A stretch of DNA of 64,000 bases from Nyssa sinensis (taxonomy: Eukaryota > Streptophyta > Magnoliopsida > Cornales > Nyssaceae). The position numbers were made by a program, and so were the translations under genes. The stretch spans positions 30,987,751-31,051,750 of the forward strand of contig CM018032.1 in NCBI GenBank assembly GCA_008638375.1, written 5' to 3'. This document shows positions 48,126-60,663 of this stretch, in pieces. The notes beneath the pieces were generated by a model that saw only the letters and a list, made by a program, of their open reading frames with translations, searched no databases and had not been told where the DNA came from. Every line of letters begins with the position of its first letter. Within the stretch, counting starts at the first letter, position 1.

Positions 48126-51100
48126 GATTATTCCTAGCCCAAACGACATTTAAGCTCCTAATCCAGAGATAGGATATCCCAATCCCCCTTAGTTCATTCA
48201 ATTCCTATTTCATATCCCTCCAACCAAACAATCCCAATTCAGATTTAATTTAAAACACCCTCACCCTCGAAACGATGTAGCATCAACCCTACTCCCTAAA
48301 ACGATGCCGTTTAAAACCCTGTTTACCATCTTCTTCACTGATCGTCTGGTAATGGAATAGTAGGGTTCCGTCACCTTCTCCGGTGACGGCAACCCGTTCC
48401 CGATCGGATTTTGGCCTTCCTTCCTTTATCCTTCAAGATTACAACCATAGATTTGTTTCTTTATAAAATCATTCCTAGTTCTACAAATATGAAAAATTCA
48501 GTGGCTTGGGTAAAAAATCCCAAAATTCCGGTGAGCCAATTTTATGCTGTTATTCTAATTGTTTTGATACTAACTTGGTTCTAATCTTTTTCTGACTTAA
48601 TACGAACATTTTCTTATCGTTTAAACAAAGTTTTAAATCATAAAACCCAAGGACTCGAATTATTCATCCAACCTTCAACTAGGGTTTTTTCTTTCATCTT
48701 TTAACTATTTTACTTGATTCAACTTGCAAATTCATCCCCTTTCTACATGCTTCAAGGTCTAATACTTTAAACTAATTATCATGCTCTTTAAAATTAGAAA
48801 CAAAAGTTAGTATAACATACTCTTTTTTTTTTTTTTTTCCTGATTTCTCCTGTTGTAGAATCCTCCACTTTCTTCCTCCGATTTTCCTATGTCTGTTCTT
48901 CCATCTTCTCAGTTTCTTGTTTTCTTATTTTCTTTCTATTTTGCCTTAAGCATACGTGTATATATATAGGTAAAACATCACCGCCTCTCCTTTTCTCTCT
49001 ATCTCGATTTCTCTCCTGCTTTCCACTTGATGCAGCCTTCCTTGACTTTCTTTCTTTCTTCCTTTTCTTTTCTTTTCTATTTTCCTTTCTTTGTTTAAGG
49101 TAGATATTTGTGTATATATACATATATTTTATATGTTACACGCACCACACACACACACACACACCTTTTCTACCTACTGCTAACACCAACACACACAAAC
49201 ACACTAGATTACACTCACTTGACCTCACATGCTGTATGACAGCCCTCCTTTTTTTCCCATGTCTTTTCCATTCTTAAAATATATATACATATACATGATA
49301 ACATCTTATATACATATGCATATACACATATACATATATTTACCCTTTGATTATATATTCATATATATATATATATATATCTATATATATATATCCATGT
49401 ATATACATTTATACCTATTTCTAAAAGTATATACATACACTCATATTAAATATACTACGCATCCATGCAATGTACACGTGCATGGGAATGCGTTCGTGCA
49501 CGCATTACGAGACTCAGTCTTGGGTTGCTCGGGTGTCGCCCAACACTGACTGTACAAAATGAACCGTTCACATTCCAATACCATTCAGTCCCTATGATAT
49601 CCTGATACAGAGCTTTAACAGCTCGATTTACAGCTGGTGATATTCTACTCGACCGGGTCTACCTCAGTATACGTGCCATATCCCAGGTTGGGATATTACA
49701 AGGAATATTTAAAAATGACTAAGAACTCAAATTCAATTAAAAATTGAATGACATTCTAAACTAGTCTTGAAGTCTTAACAAGTTTTGCATAGAATAGTAA
49801 TTACATGGATACAATAGCAACATATATGATGTAGAAAGATGCATCATGATTAATGAGTGTTGATTAAACTAATTGATTAATGATTAATGGTGTTAAAACA
49901 ACCTTAGCACAACCAAGGTTATAATTAGCATGACTAGGATATCAAATGAATTCTAAATGTGAGAAATGGTAAGGAAAAATGCTGTTGGAAATTAAAAGAA
50001 AACACCTTAATTAAAGTTAAATAATTAGTCTAAATGATAATTCAAGATGCTAGATATAAGTGTTGAAACAACTAACACTTAGAAGTTAAAAATGAAGCTT
50101 ATATGCAGAATAAATGGGAATAATACAGCTGTTGTCCCAATTGTTTAAAAACCTTATATTTGATGTAAATGAATTCTAATAAAAGTCAAAGGAAACTCCA
50201 ATCGAATTAGAATATGAGAATATGAGGGATTTTATCAGAATCCCAAATTGTGTTGTTTGAACTATAATGGGACAAGCGTAACTAAATAATGTTACATTGC
50301 ACTCAAATATAGTTCTAATATGAAATATATGTATGTAGGGTTCCTTAAGAGAAAAAGATAATCAATGAGTGTTTTAAGAGCACAAGGTTTTGTGATTTGA
50401 CTCCCTAAAATGGTAAATTGAATGCGATATTCTCAAACATATTATTTTGTGTTTTAATAAGCAAAGCATTATGCTATGCTATATTCTCTATTTATGAAAT
50501 TGAAGTACATTTTACAAGTATGTTTGATAAATAAATTTGTAAATCCATGGATAATCACATGATTTAGAATGTGTTTTTGCAGATGTCATTACACAGACCT
50601 CTTTTATTATGTCCTTACCGGAGGACCAAGAGCCGGTAGTCCTGTAAGTAGGCCAAAGATCTTTTTAGTGTCACTATAAATGATTGTCATTGTATATGAC
50701 ATTCCGTTCAGAATCTGAGTCAACGCGGATTCTTCCGTTCCGACCGTTATAATGGGCATGCTAAATGATATTTGATATTTGTTATGAACTTTATTGGACT
50801 ACTTATTGCTTTCAAATGTTTATATAACAATTCCATTTCTAAAAATGCACTTGAAATGTTTCAGTAATGCTTGATATCCATGATTTTATTTAAAGATCTT
50901 TTACTATAAAAACTCATGACAGGACATTGGTATTGTTCATTGAGCTTTGTTGGCTCACCCCATTTCCTAACCAACGTTTCAGGTAATAAAGCTTAAGATG
51001 GGGAGGGAACTTAAGGAAGAAGAGTTTGTAAAATTTTATAGTGAGACTTGCAAATATCTTTTTTGAGCCTATGTAGGCTTCTGTATATATACAATAGCCA

Positions 51101-51353
51101 TTTTGAGTATTGGTCACTTGTAGATGTAAATAACTTGTAATAAATTTTGCAAGTGTGAGTTTGATATTAAACTTAAATTTGTTCTGATCGAATGTGGTTA
51201 GTATGAGTTTGATGTGAACATAAGAGGTTAAAAATCTTACTCTTTAGCTATATTAATAAACTATCCATTATATAGCCCATTCGATTCTGTATGAGGTTTC
51301 AATGGCCGGTCATGGACCATAACTCCATCCTACGTGGGATGTGGGTCGTGACA

Positions 51354-52299
51354 GATATGCCATCAAATGTAATCTAAAATCACTTGCAAGTAGTAGTTAT
51401 GTATCAGATTGTCCATTATGCCCTGTTCTTGAAAATACAATTTGAAATCTCTACTTATCTTTTTGTATTTTGGTTGTGTAACATGTCTATAATATACCAA
51501 TGAAATCCCAAGATTTGGCATCCTTGATGACATCTTAGCTAGCTACTCATGCACAAATGAATAAGACAAGTTCTCACAGATTCATGTGCATTGGTCATAA
51601 TCTTTCTGCATAGGTTGGCATACACATGTACACTGATTTAAATAATAACATTTTTAGATTTTAGCTACATAGCTTTAATAAGTTTCAAAAATATCCCCCA
51701 TGGAACTTCAAAGAAAAATGTAATCATATGCAAGTTTAACAAAATCATTCTGAAAAAAATCAAATCAAATCAAATAATAAGAAAAATAAAAATAAAAGCC
51801 ACCATAAATAAATTAAATAAAACATTTCAGTAAATTAAAATGAGAAAACCATACCTTCAAGAGGACAAACTAACCCAGGCTAACAAACACACTCGAATTC
51901 ATAGAAAGTGAGAAGGTTGGTGTGATAGGACCTGAAAGTTATCCATATTAGGTGTGAAATATTGATTCAACTTCATTCTTCACAAAAGAAAAAAAAAAAT
52001 TAGAAAGGATAATAAACTAATGGATAGAATAATTCATTTGACCTTCCAAAGAGTGCATAGACATTTATGATCCAGCCAACTTCCTCATTATGCAGCTATT
52101 CCGACAGTGTCCTATTTTAGATCCTTTATGATTCACAACCAATTAAATGTGCTTGTGAGTTAAAACTAATCACCCCCAGTGCTGCTATTTCTACAGATTA
52201 GGTTTTCAACTCCAGATTCTCATGAAAGGAAGTGCCAACAACCATAAAAGCCTCATCCATTCCGCCAATTTTTTTGTTGTTGTCAAACAAATACTTCCT
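51354..52299. other. Intergenic DNA downstream of the PPR gene
   Basis: About 950 bases without LTR-family sequence, AT-rich with A-runs (51750-51850, 51985-52000). As the gene is on the minus strand, this holds its 3' untranslated region and terminator, but no polyadenylation site can be fixed. No other feature was seen. Confidence 0.5.
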
Positions 52300-53769
52300 C
52301 TATCCACAATCTTCAGTCAACATCACCATTCCATCTAATGTTTCAAATATCATCTGAGTCAGTGGATGAGAAAGGTCTCCTTGGTAGAATTTATGGACTT
52401 TTCCCGATATGGTAATCCAACTACAACCAGGAGTTTTAACCAAACCCAATTCTCTCATCTTTGCTCTGACTCCACAAAGGCCATTTTTCATGCCAAGAGG
52501 TTCGTATATACTACACAAGGCTATGTAGTTGCTAGAGTTTTTGGGTTCCAATTCAAAGAGATGATGAGCTGCTATTTCTCCTATCTCAACATTCTTGTGC
52601 ATTATACAGCCAGCAAGTAGGGCACCCCAAACACTGGCTGTTGGCACCAACTTCATATTGCTTACAAATCCAAGCGCTTCCTTGAGATACCCAATACGGC
52701 CCAAGAGGTCTACCATACAAGCATAGTGCTCCACGGTGGGTTCAAACCCATAATGTAAACCTATCGAGTTGAAAATCCTCTGGCCTTGTTCTATAAGACC
52801 TGAGTGGCTGCAACTAGCCAATATTGCAGTAAGCGTAACACTGTTAGGTACCAAACCATGACCTGTCATTTCCTTAAATAGAATCAAAGATTTACCTCCA
52901 CTCCCATGAAGCCCATAGCAAGATATCATTGTGGTCCATGTCACTAAATTCAACTCAGACATGTTTTGGAAAACCTTTTCCGAGTCACGCAAGCACCCAC
53001 ATTTTGCATACATATCAATTAAAGAATTCCCAATAGCAACGTCTCCATCAAAGAGTGAACTCCTAACTACTTGCCCATGAACTTCTTTCCCCTTCATCAA
53101 GTCCCCTTCCCCTCCGCAGGCATTCAAAATGCTTGGAACAGTCATGGAATCCATCTCCATTCCTTCCCCAAGCATGTCCCTAAAACAATTCAAAGCATCT
53201 AAATAAAAGCCAGCCCTCCCAAACCCTGAAATCATCGAATTCCAAACAACAGAATCTTTCCATGACATAGTAATGAAAACACTTTTGGCATCAATTAATT
53301 TAAAACATTTCAAATAAAAATCCAAAACTGAACTTCCGACGACAACATATTCTTCAAACCCAAGTCTAATCACCGAACCATGCAGCATCAAACCCAGTGA
53401 AATATCACCAATTCCTGCACACGCCTTGAACACCGGAGGCAACGTATAGTGATCCGGCCGAAGTCCCATCTTCAGAAACCCATTAAAAAGATTAAGAGCA
53501 TCGAAAAACAAAGAATTGCTAACGTACGAAGCAATTAAAATGTTCCATGAATGCATATTTCTTTCAAGCATTTTGTCGAAAACCCTTCGAGCATCTTCGA
53601 GAAGACCGGATTTCGAATAGACTAACAAAAGATCGGTTTGAAGAGTGACGTGGTGAAGGAGGCCATGAATAATGATTTGGGCATGGGTTTGCTTAGCTTG
53701 GGAGATTGCGGAAAGAGGAACACAGTTTCTTAATATAGATGACAAGGTGGTGACCGTTGTATTCCACAT
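52300..53769 (-). CDS. PLS-class PPR protein with E/E+ tail (489 aa), intronless
   Basis: Organelle RNA-binding protein family; PLS-class members with E domains usually select C-to-U editing sites in mitochondrial or plastid transcripts. Start chosen at the first ATG (53769), MWNTTVTTLSSIL. PPR repeats run from about residue 25 to 375: (A)KQTHAQIIIHGL opening, YSKSGLLEDARRVFDKM (51-67), SWNILIASYV (74-83), VVWNSMISGFGRAG (174-187), KEVHGQVVRS (228-237), IDMYAKCGCLRDSEKVFQNM (251-270), VTWTTMISCYGLHG (276-289), LASCSHSGLIEQG (317-329), YACMVDLLGRIGYLKEA (349-365). E domain from ASVWGALLAGC (378-388); E+ part PGCSWITISGKVHKFYQGDLSHP (447-469, shortened). It ends soon after, with no DYW deaminase domain. 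The N-terminus shows no clear transit peptide, so an upstream in-frame start or an unusual signal is possible. It is short for the class. The frame is intact, so probably functional. Confidence 0.93.
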   Translation of the reverse strand: MWNTTVTTLSSILRNCVPLSAISQAKQTHAQIIIHGLLHHVTLQTDLLLVYSKSGLLEDARRVFDKMLERNMHSWNILIASYVSNSLFFDALNLFNGFLKMGLRPDHYTLPPVFKACAGIGDISLGLMLHGSVIRLGFEEYVVVGSSVLDFYLKCFKLIDAKSVFITMSWKDSVVWNSMISGFGRAGFYLDALNCFRDMLGEGMEMDSMTVPSILNACGGEGDLMKGKEVHGQVVRSSLFDGDVAIGNSLIDMYAKCGCLRDSEKVFQNMSELNLVTWTTMISCYGLHGSGGKSLILFKEMTGHGLVPNSVTLTAILASCSHSGLIEQGQRIFNSIGLHYGFEPTVEHYACMVDLLGRIGYLKEALGFVSNMKLVPTASVWGALLAGCIMHKNVEIGEIAAHHLFELEPKNSSNYIALCSIYEPLGMKNGLCGVRAKMRELGLVKTPGCSWITISGKVHKFYQGDLSHPLTQMIFETLDGMVMLTEDCG

Positions 53770-54551
53770 TTCTCAAAGGTTGGAATCCCAACGGTCTCGG
53801 TGGGGAGAGGAAAGAGGGCAGAGAAGTCACAAGCTTCGCCTCAATTTTGGTTTTCCACTTTTTCAGGGGTCATTCAGTAGGTTTCAGTGCAAACAGTAGA
53901 ACATATAATTCGACACATCATGACTTGGGATTGAGTGTTATTAAAAAGGAGACCCAAATTTTGTATTACTGACAATGCATCAAGTGTGTAACTAATGTAC
54001 TATTACTGTTAGATTCTGTTAGATTATTGTCATATTATTTGTGAAAAAAATTTTAAAATTTATATTTTATTTAATTAAAAAATATAACCTTAATTAAAAA
54101 CTATAGAAAATATAGCACTACTCAATTAAAAATAACCTAACCCATGTTGGACTCTCACTTGGTACAATGGCCTCACAGACGTAAATATGAGACCTAACTT
54201 TGGAACTTTAATTATTAATATCTTATAATTTAATAATTTTATTAGTTGCTTTTTTCCTTTTGTTTTAATTTAAGAATTCAATGTTATAAGTCAATATAAA
54301 TACAAATTATGAAAATTTTAAATTTAAATTATTCTTTTTTGTCAACTTAATTTGAACATTTTAATCAATATAAAAGAAGGGTAATTTTCTAATTTACACT
54401 CTTATTTAAGTGTTCAGGTAATAAAAATTTTGTCCTCTTAAAAAGTTAGATTTTTCACAAAGGTCTTTAATTCAACAACAAATCAAGTAAATTTTTTTTT
54501 TTGAAAAATCAACTTTCCAGTGACAATATGTCCTTAATAAGTGAAACAACC
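53770..54551. other. Intergenic DNA upstream of the PPR gene
   Basis: About 780 bases between the PPR start and the next solo LTR, AT-rich beyond 54000. It should hold the PPR promoter and 5' leader; no TATA box at a credible distance stood out. No transposon or RNA gene was seen. Confidence 0.5.
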
Positions 54552-54993
54552 TGTAATATCCCGACCCGGGATACCGGGTCACATGACACGTATTACGAGA
54601 AAAAGAAATTATATATATAATTAATTAATTATTAAATTAATTAATTAATTATAAGAAAATGGATATATATATATATATGTATATTTATATATTAAATGAA
54701 AGAAATATGAAAAAGTTAGAAAGTAAAAAGGTTAACAAGTGTGAGTGTGTGTGTGTGTGTCGGCTGGTGTGTGTGTGTGTGTCTTGTATATATATGTGTA
54801 TATGTATATATATGTATATATATATATATGTATAAATATCTTATGAAATTCAATGCAAAGTTGAAAAAGAAAAAGTAAAAATTAATGAGATGGGAGAGCT
54901 GTGTAGGGCTAGAATTCAGAATGTAGAGAGAGAGAGAGATAGCTGTAGAGAGAGAGAGAGGACATGAAGAGAGAGAGAGGTCGGCTACCTTGC

Positions 54994-55000
54994 TTTAAAA
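54994..55000 (+). promoter_or_regulatory. Putative LTR TATA region
   Basis: TTTAAAA in GCTTTAAAAGCC, preceded by a GA-rich run and GTCGGCTACC (GTCGGC at 54980-54985). The mirrored layout at 14718-14740 supports it as the promoter of this subfamily. Confidence 0.4.
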
Positions 55001-55355
55001 GCCAAAACATGCAGTGCATGTTGATCTCTCACGAAAGAAACCAAAAGAAGGGAACTGAAGGAGAAGATGAGGAAAGAAATCAGAGAGAAAAGGAGGAAAA
55101 CCCCAACCAAAAAGGTAAGAATGTTCAAAACTGTCAAAATTCCCTCTCTAGAATTTCTCTACATACAAACTGATTTAAAGCTTCCATTTGATATATATGA
55201 TGTCTAGAACACATTCTAATCATAAGAAGCATGAAAATTTAACTTAAAAACACCTAAGATTACACGACCCACAAGCTACGGCCATGGATGGACCTTGCTC
55301 AAGCAGGTCTAAATCCATGGTGGCTAAATCATGTTTGGAGTTTTGGAACCTCAAC

Positions 55356-56911
55356 TGTCACGACCCGAAACCCACCCTGTGCGGATCTCGGATCGCGACC
55401 GCCACCTTCAGGCTCGGGAGCCTTTGGGCGAGGCGAGACATAAGCAACAGTATCGGATGGCGGTGCGGCCTGTGGTTGCGGAAGCGTGAAAAAAAAAAAA
55501 ACTTTTTCTTTTCTTTTTAAAATCTGTCGCACATCCATCCGGTACTGCCGCTCTTCATAGCGGTACACATAATAATAATAATCAGAGCATACTAAAACTT
55601 AAAGTGTTATACATAGTACATATCTGAATGCCTCGAGGGCTTAAGTACATGTTGTCCAAAATCTATTACACTCCAAAATTCGACCATCTACGGGTCCTTA
55701 GTACTTCCAAAAGCCCTTGATCATTTTAAAGCCACTAGTCGTCATCCCCAAATGGAGCAAGGCTCCCATTCATCATCGTTACCTGAAAAAAATTTTAGGG
55801 AATGGGGTGAGCTTCGAAAAGCCCAATGAGTAATTCCTGCATCTGTCATGGGTTTTCAATTGGCAGTGGTTTCGTACAAGAGAGTTTATAAAATGCACAC
55901 TACCAATTGTTCGTACATTTTAAACACAGAGTACATGCACTTTTCATAACAGATAGCTTTGAACATTTAAAGTATTCAAGCTAGTTAAACATTCCTTCAA
56001 ATAGAGTATATGCATTTCAAACAATTAAACATGCACAGTGAAAATGGGGGTGAAAACCTGCTTCCATTTTCGAAAATCATTTGTCATCTTTTCACTTTTT
56101 AACTAAAGGATCCGTTTCGAACCAGACCCTAGTCTTACTTCTGAGAGATCTCGTTGCCTGGGGGATTAGATCCTGCTGCCGGGCATTATTCTGAATTGAG
56201 AACCCGAAGGGTGCTCAATAACTGAAGATGCTTATGCATCTTTATTATCTTGCAAAACGTTAGCTTCTTCAAGAAATGCTTTTATGAGCATTTAAACATG
56301 ACTTCTTCAAGAAATGCTTTTGTGAGCATTTAAAAGATGATGATGTTCATGATACGATCTTCACATAGTTGAAATAACATTTTAGAACAGATGACATGTT
56401 AAACACTTTTTAAAAAGAACTGTAACAAAGATCATTTACTGAACATGTCATAAGAGAATTATAAAAGCAGAATATTTCAAAACTGGAATCATGAAATACG
56501 AAATTTAAACATTCAATGCTTCAGATATTTTGAAGTTTAAAACATCATTTAAATCGTGGAGTTAAAATCTCCACTTCAAATGCAGGGTTACTCACCTTGA
56601 TTTCCTGGGTTTGCACTGTTAGTTCGTTGTTCCCTTCCCTTTGTAGTTCCTAGAAACAATTCACAATAATCTATTAACTTCAATGTACTTTAAATATCTC
56701 CTATTGATGTTTCTAATTATGCTTAAATCGTATCTTGTCCTAATGTTTTATCGTGAGTCTTATTTTATTGACGCATCATTTTTTTCTCGTACTTTATTTC
56801 GTAATACGGACCTCACCGTTGAGTCCGGAACGTCAAAGAAAGTCAATTTAGACCTTCTTGGCTTTTAATTGGGCTTCGGGTACCTTGGGGGTATTTTGGT
56901 CATTTCACGTG

Positions 56912-56950
<39 letters not shown>

Positions 56951-58835
56951 TTCGGAGTCCCGTCTCATGAATCGGACCCCACTATTGATCTCAGAAGGCT
57001 CAAGAAAATAAGAATACACTAATAACTTGTCTTATTTGGACATCGGCTACATTAGGGGCAATTTGGTAATTATACTTTATCGTGTCTTAATTTTTCGGGG
57101 GCCTTCTCATGAAACGGACCCCACCGTTGGGTTCAGAATGTCCAAAATAGTAAAAATCCACTATTCGTTTACTTTATTCGGACTCCGTTTGACTTGTTTG
57201 AGGACTAGGGGCAATTTCATAATTTTGGTATTTAAATATTATTAAATTATTATTAATTTATTTTAAAGTGGGCCACAGTGGAATTTCATAAAATTTTTGG
57301 GGTCAAATTACAATTTCCCTAACTTCCGGACTGAACCAGTGGGTTCAGTTGCGTTGGGACTGAACCGGTCCGCTTTTGACTGAACCAACCGGTTCAATTT
57401 GGTTAAACACATAAAGCTGACGTCATGCTGACGTCAGCCCTAATTTTTTTAAATTTAAAACCAACCAAAACATCGCCGTTCTAATAATTCGGTGGGTTTG
57501 GTCTCGTCCTGACACGTGTCCGAGTTAACCCGTCTGACTCGATCTAAATGGCGAGTCCACTCGGTCATCTTCTTCACGATTTTTACCAGTGTTGCCCTAA
57601 TTCCGAATTTCTTTCCTTTCTATTTCGTGTGTTTTGAAACACTGATTCTCTCTGTTCTTAGTTGATACTCATTCCTAAGGGTTTGGCCTACATCTTGGCA
57701 TTCATTTGAGGTCGTGTAGCTAATCCAAATGCTCGGTCTAAGACATGATAGCCGAACTGGATAATTTGACAATAAACCCTCATCTCGCAACCATTTTCAA
57801 CGTGGTTTGGTGCTACGTGATCCCTATGGTCAAAGGGTTTGATTCCTATCCTTAAAACCGAGTTTAGAACTCTAAAACTGAAACTACGTTTTGAGACCGA
57901 GACCTGTAACTTACTGTTTGGGGTCTGTTCTTTTAGGTTTAAGGTCGCGGGCTAGTGTTTTAGGACTCCTAATGAGGTCTAGTTTAAGGCCCAAGACACC
58001 AATCTAGGTTTGGTTCAAACTAAATCAGACCTGCACCCACGTTTCAAAATTTTATTCCAATTGTAGCTCAGATTTTCTCACTCAATTTCGGGTGGTTTTC
58101 ATTCATTTCTGTTGCAATTCAAAGCTTAAATTCTGCACAATAAAATCCTACAATTGCATGCTTTTAATTCTAAACATAATCCAACGAAATTTAAATGAAA
58201 TTGATACCTGTTCAGTGGGTTTCTCTCCAAAATTCTCCTTTCTTCCGTTCCTGTTTTGTTACTCCAGTTTCTATCAGTTTCTTGCTACTGTTTTCCCACT
58301 ATCTCACGTCTCTTTCCTCATTCCAGACTGTCATCCTCTTTTATTTCCTATCAACACTCATGCAGTTAGTGGCATTGCCACTTGTTGATTCCATGAGAAC
58401 ACTTGTCTTTATTATATGGCTGCTGTTTGCATGAAGAACACCTCACGGTTCTTGAAACCACATGGCTGCCACCAGTTTTGAATAATAGTTTGCAAGCAGC
58501 CCACAGACTTTCTTTCCTTTAATCCAAGACATTCTCTCTTGTCTTCCATAGTTTAATTACATATTGACATATATATATATATAGCAGCCGTACACCTGTA
58601 TCTATATACATATATATATATTACATATCCTAGATTAAGTTACATTAATCTTTATATTTACACATTATTTCAGTATTTACATATATGTATATATATATAC
58701 ACACATTTATATGTTTATTATTATTTTCTTTTTCTTTTTTTTTTTGTATAATTATATTATTATTATCATTATTTAATTCGTTTACAAAAATGTTTAGGTA
58801 TTTGTTATAATATTTCGTTGGGTCGGGGTATTACA
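55356..58835 (-). mobile_element. Solo LTR (3480 bp) nested in another solo LTR
   Basis: Bounded by TGTCACGACCCGAAACCC and GGGTCGGGGTATTACA, with perfect duplications TCAAC (55351-55355 and 58836-58840). Subfamily without tRNA-like modules; instead it has GAACC...GGTTC inverted repeats (57343-57403). A TA microsatellite lies at 56918-56947. The ORFs seen inside are short and not conserved. Confidence 0.95.
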
Positions 58836-59399
58836 TCAACTAGACACCAAGGGTGCTTTAAAAACATGTGACCGCGACCTAAAATCTCAAAAAATGACCC
58901 TCAAATGTTTAGTTGCAGGTTACGGGTGTAAGACTCAACCCTTTAAACTTTGTGTTAAATCGATGTTTAAGAATAAGATATGAATCCCCATGAAGAGGGG
59001 ATCGTAACAAGCCAAATATCAAGAAAAACCAACAAGAAATGAACCTATACGACCGAAATAACAGTTCGGATTATCATGTCCAAAACCGAATAGATGAAGG
59101 AGTTTTAAAGCTCAAAATGAATGCCAATCGATTTGTATAAACCTTAGGGATAATTTGGGACCAAAACAGTAGTGATTGGTGGAGTAGAAACTCACGAAAT
59201 AGGAAGAAAAGGATTTCGGGAATTAGGGTTTTTCAGTCGGTCGCTTGGGGAAGACGACCGAGTCGACTCGTGCACCGTTTAAAACGATGGGTGGACTCGG
59301 GACGGGTGGCAGCCTCTGGGCTTGCCACCGCATTAATAAGGCGACGTCGTTTTGGGCCTTAGGTAAGTATATATATATACGGTTAAGTTTTAAAGGAAA

Positions 59400-59640
59400 A
59401 AGGGAGGAGACTGCGGTCGGTGGGGTTCGAACCCCTGACCTCACGCACCCCACGCGTTCTTTTCCACTCGGCCACGCGTGTGCGTGTGTCCACGTACGAA
59501 CATGATATATATATATATATATATATTAAAGTTGATTAAATCCGAAAATTTCAAAGGTGCAATTGCACCTACTGAGTTTCGAACGTGCGTGGTATGGGGA
59601 GGGAGATGGCACGCTGGCCAGCGTGCCATCCTATTCAACC
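59400..59640 (+). repeat. Paired tRNA-like modules in LTR (copy in 54552-62243)
   Basis: The LTR is on the plus strand here, so the boxes read on the minus strand. Module 2: GGGGTTCGAACCCC (59423-59436) and CCACTCGGCCA, the complement of A-box TGGCCGAGTGG (59464-59474). Module 1: perfect 16 bp palindrome AGGTGCAATTGCACCT (59555-59570) and perfect 18 bp palindrome GCACGCTGGCCAGCGTGC (59609-59626). Confidence 0.65.
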
Positions 59641-60663
59641 TGTCATATTAAGTGCAAAATAATATATATATATATATATATATTATACTTAATCAAATTA
59701 ATTTAATTAAATGAAATTAATTAAATTAATTACTCCGAAATGGCCCGTTGTCCAAAAATTACAAGTTATATATGTAACCTTACTATCTTGGACCCCCTGA
59801 GCCCATTGGTGAGGTTCACGACATGAGATGAGGTCCCGAAAAATTTGAGACCCCTAAAAAAATGTCAAAATGACCAAAATGCCCCTGCCCCATAAACAAG
59901 TCAAACAAAGTCCAAATTTAATAAATGAATAGTGTATCCTTACTATTCCGGATATTCTGAAGCCAATGGTAGGGTCCGTTTTATGAGACGAGGCCCCGAA
60001 AAATAAAGTCATGTAAGGGGTAAATGGCCAAAATACCCCTTGACCAAAATTGACAAGTTATTAATGTATTCTTACTATTTTGGACCTTCTGAGTCCAATG
60101 GTGAGGTCCACGACACGAGACGAGATCCCGAAAAATAAAGACACGTAAAGGGGTAAAAAGACCAAAATACCCCTGGTACCCCTAAAGCCAAAATGAAATC
60201 AGAGAAGGTCTAAATTAACTTTCTTTGACATCCCGGACTCAAAAATGGAGTCCAAATTACGAAACGAAGTACGGAAAGATATGACACGTAAAATGATAAA
60301 ATGACCATTTTGCCCTTTTACATATAAAAGTCTGAATTAAATATTAGGAAAGCCTAAACCGACTTTCTTGGACACTCCGGATCAATGGTAGAGTCTATTC
60401 GACCAAAAGAGATGTCTAAAATAAAAAGACATAAAATTTGATAAATAGAATCTGTCAGATGACTAAAAATGTAAGAAATGCCAAAGTACTAAACTGAGGC
60501 AAGTACGAGAAATGAAATACGAAAAGACACGATACGTAAACATGTTAAGTAAATAACTTTAAATTAAAGTTAATGAAACTCCCAGAAGAGTATGATTGTA
60601 GAAATCTATTTTTCTTGACACGGTAAATTGTGTTTTTAAACAGAGAATTAATTAAACACAAAA

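Larger units (their letters stand above)
46279..49700 (-). mobile_element. Solo LTR (3422 bp) with tRNA-like modules
   Basis: Bounded by TGTCACGACCCGAAACCC and CCAGGTTGGGATATTACA. Flanks AGAAA (46274-46278) and AGGAA (49701-49705) form a target duplication with one A/G transition. It contains tRNA-like modules (47867-48120), TATATATA next to a reversed GGCGGTG block (48957-48985) and a CATGCA/CGTGCA-rich block (49458-49505). Confidence 0.9.
41447..51353 (+). mobile_element. 3' LTR of the chromovirus, split by two solo LTRs
   Basis: Pieces 41447-41473, 45298-46278 and 49706-51353, together about 2.66 kb. A purine-rich AAAAGTAGGGGAGGA (41432-41446) precedes the start TGGAATATCCTCGATC, a variant of the family's LTR start; the end is GATGTGGGTCGTGACA at 51353. 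The body is AT-rich and shares little with the longer LTRs except the ends and an AACGTTTCAG|GT acceptor-like site (about 50975-50984). No target duplication can be tested because the 5' LTR is missing. Confidence 0.78.

Noticed and set aside
21016..51363. Shared GATATGCCAT at 21016-21025 and 51354-51363, a possible target duplication of the chromovirus
   Set aside because: It is longer than the 5 bp usual for this family, and the left copy is not followed by an LTR start; probably chance or an unrelated similarity.
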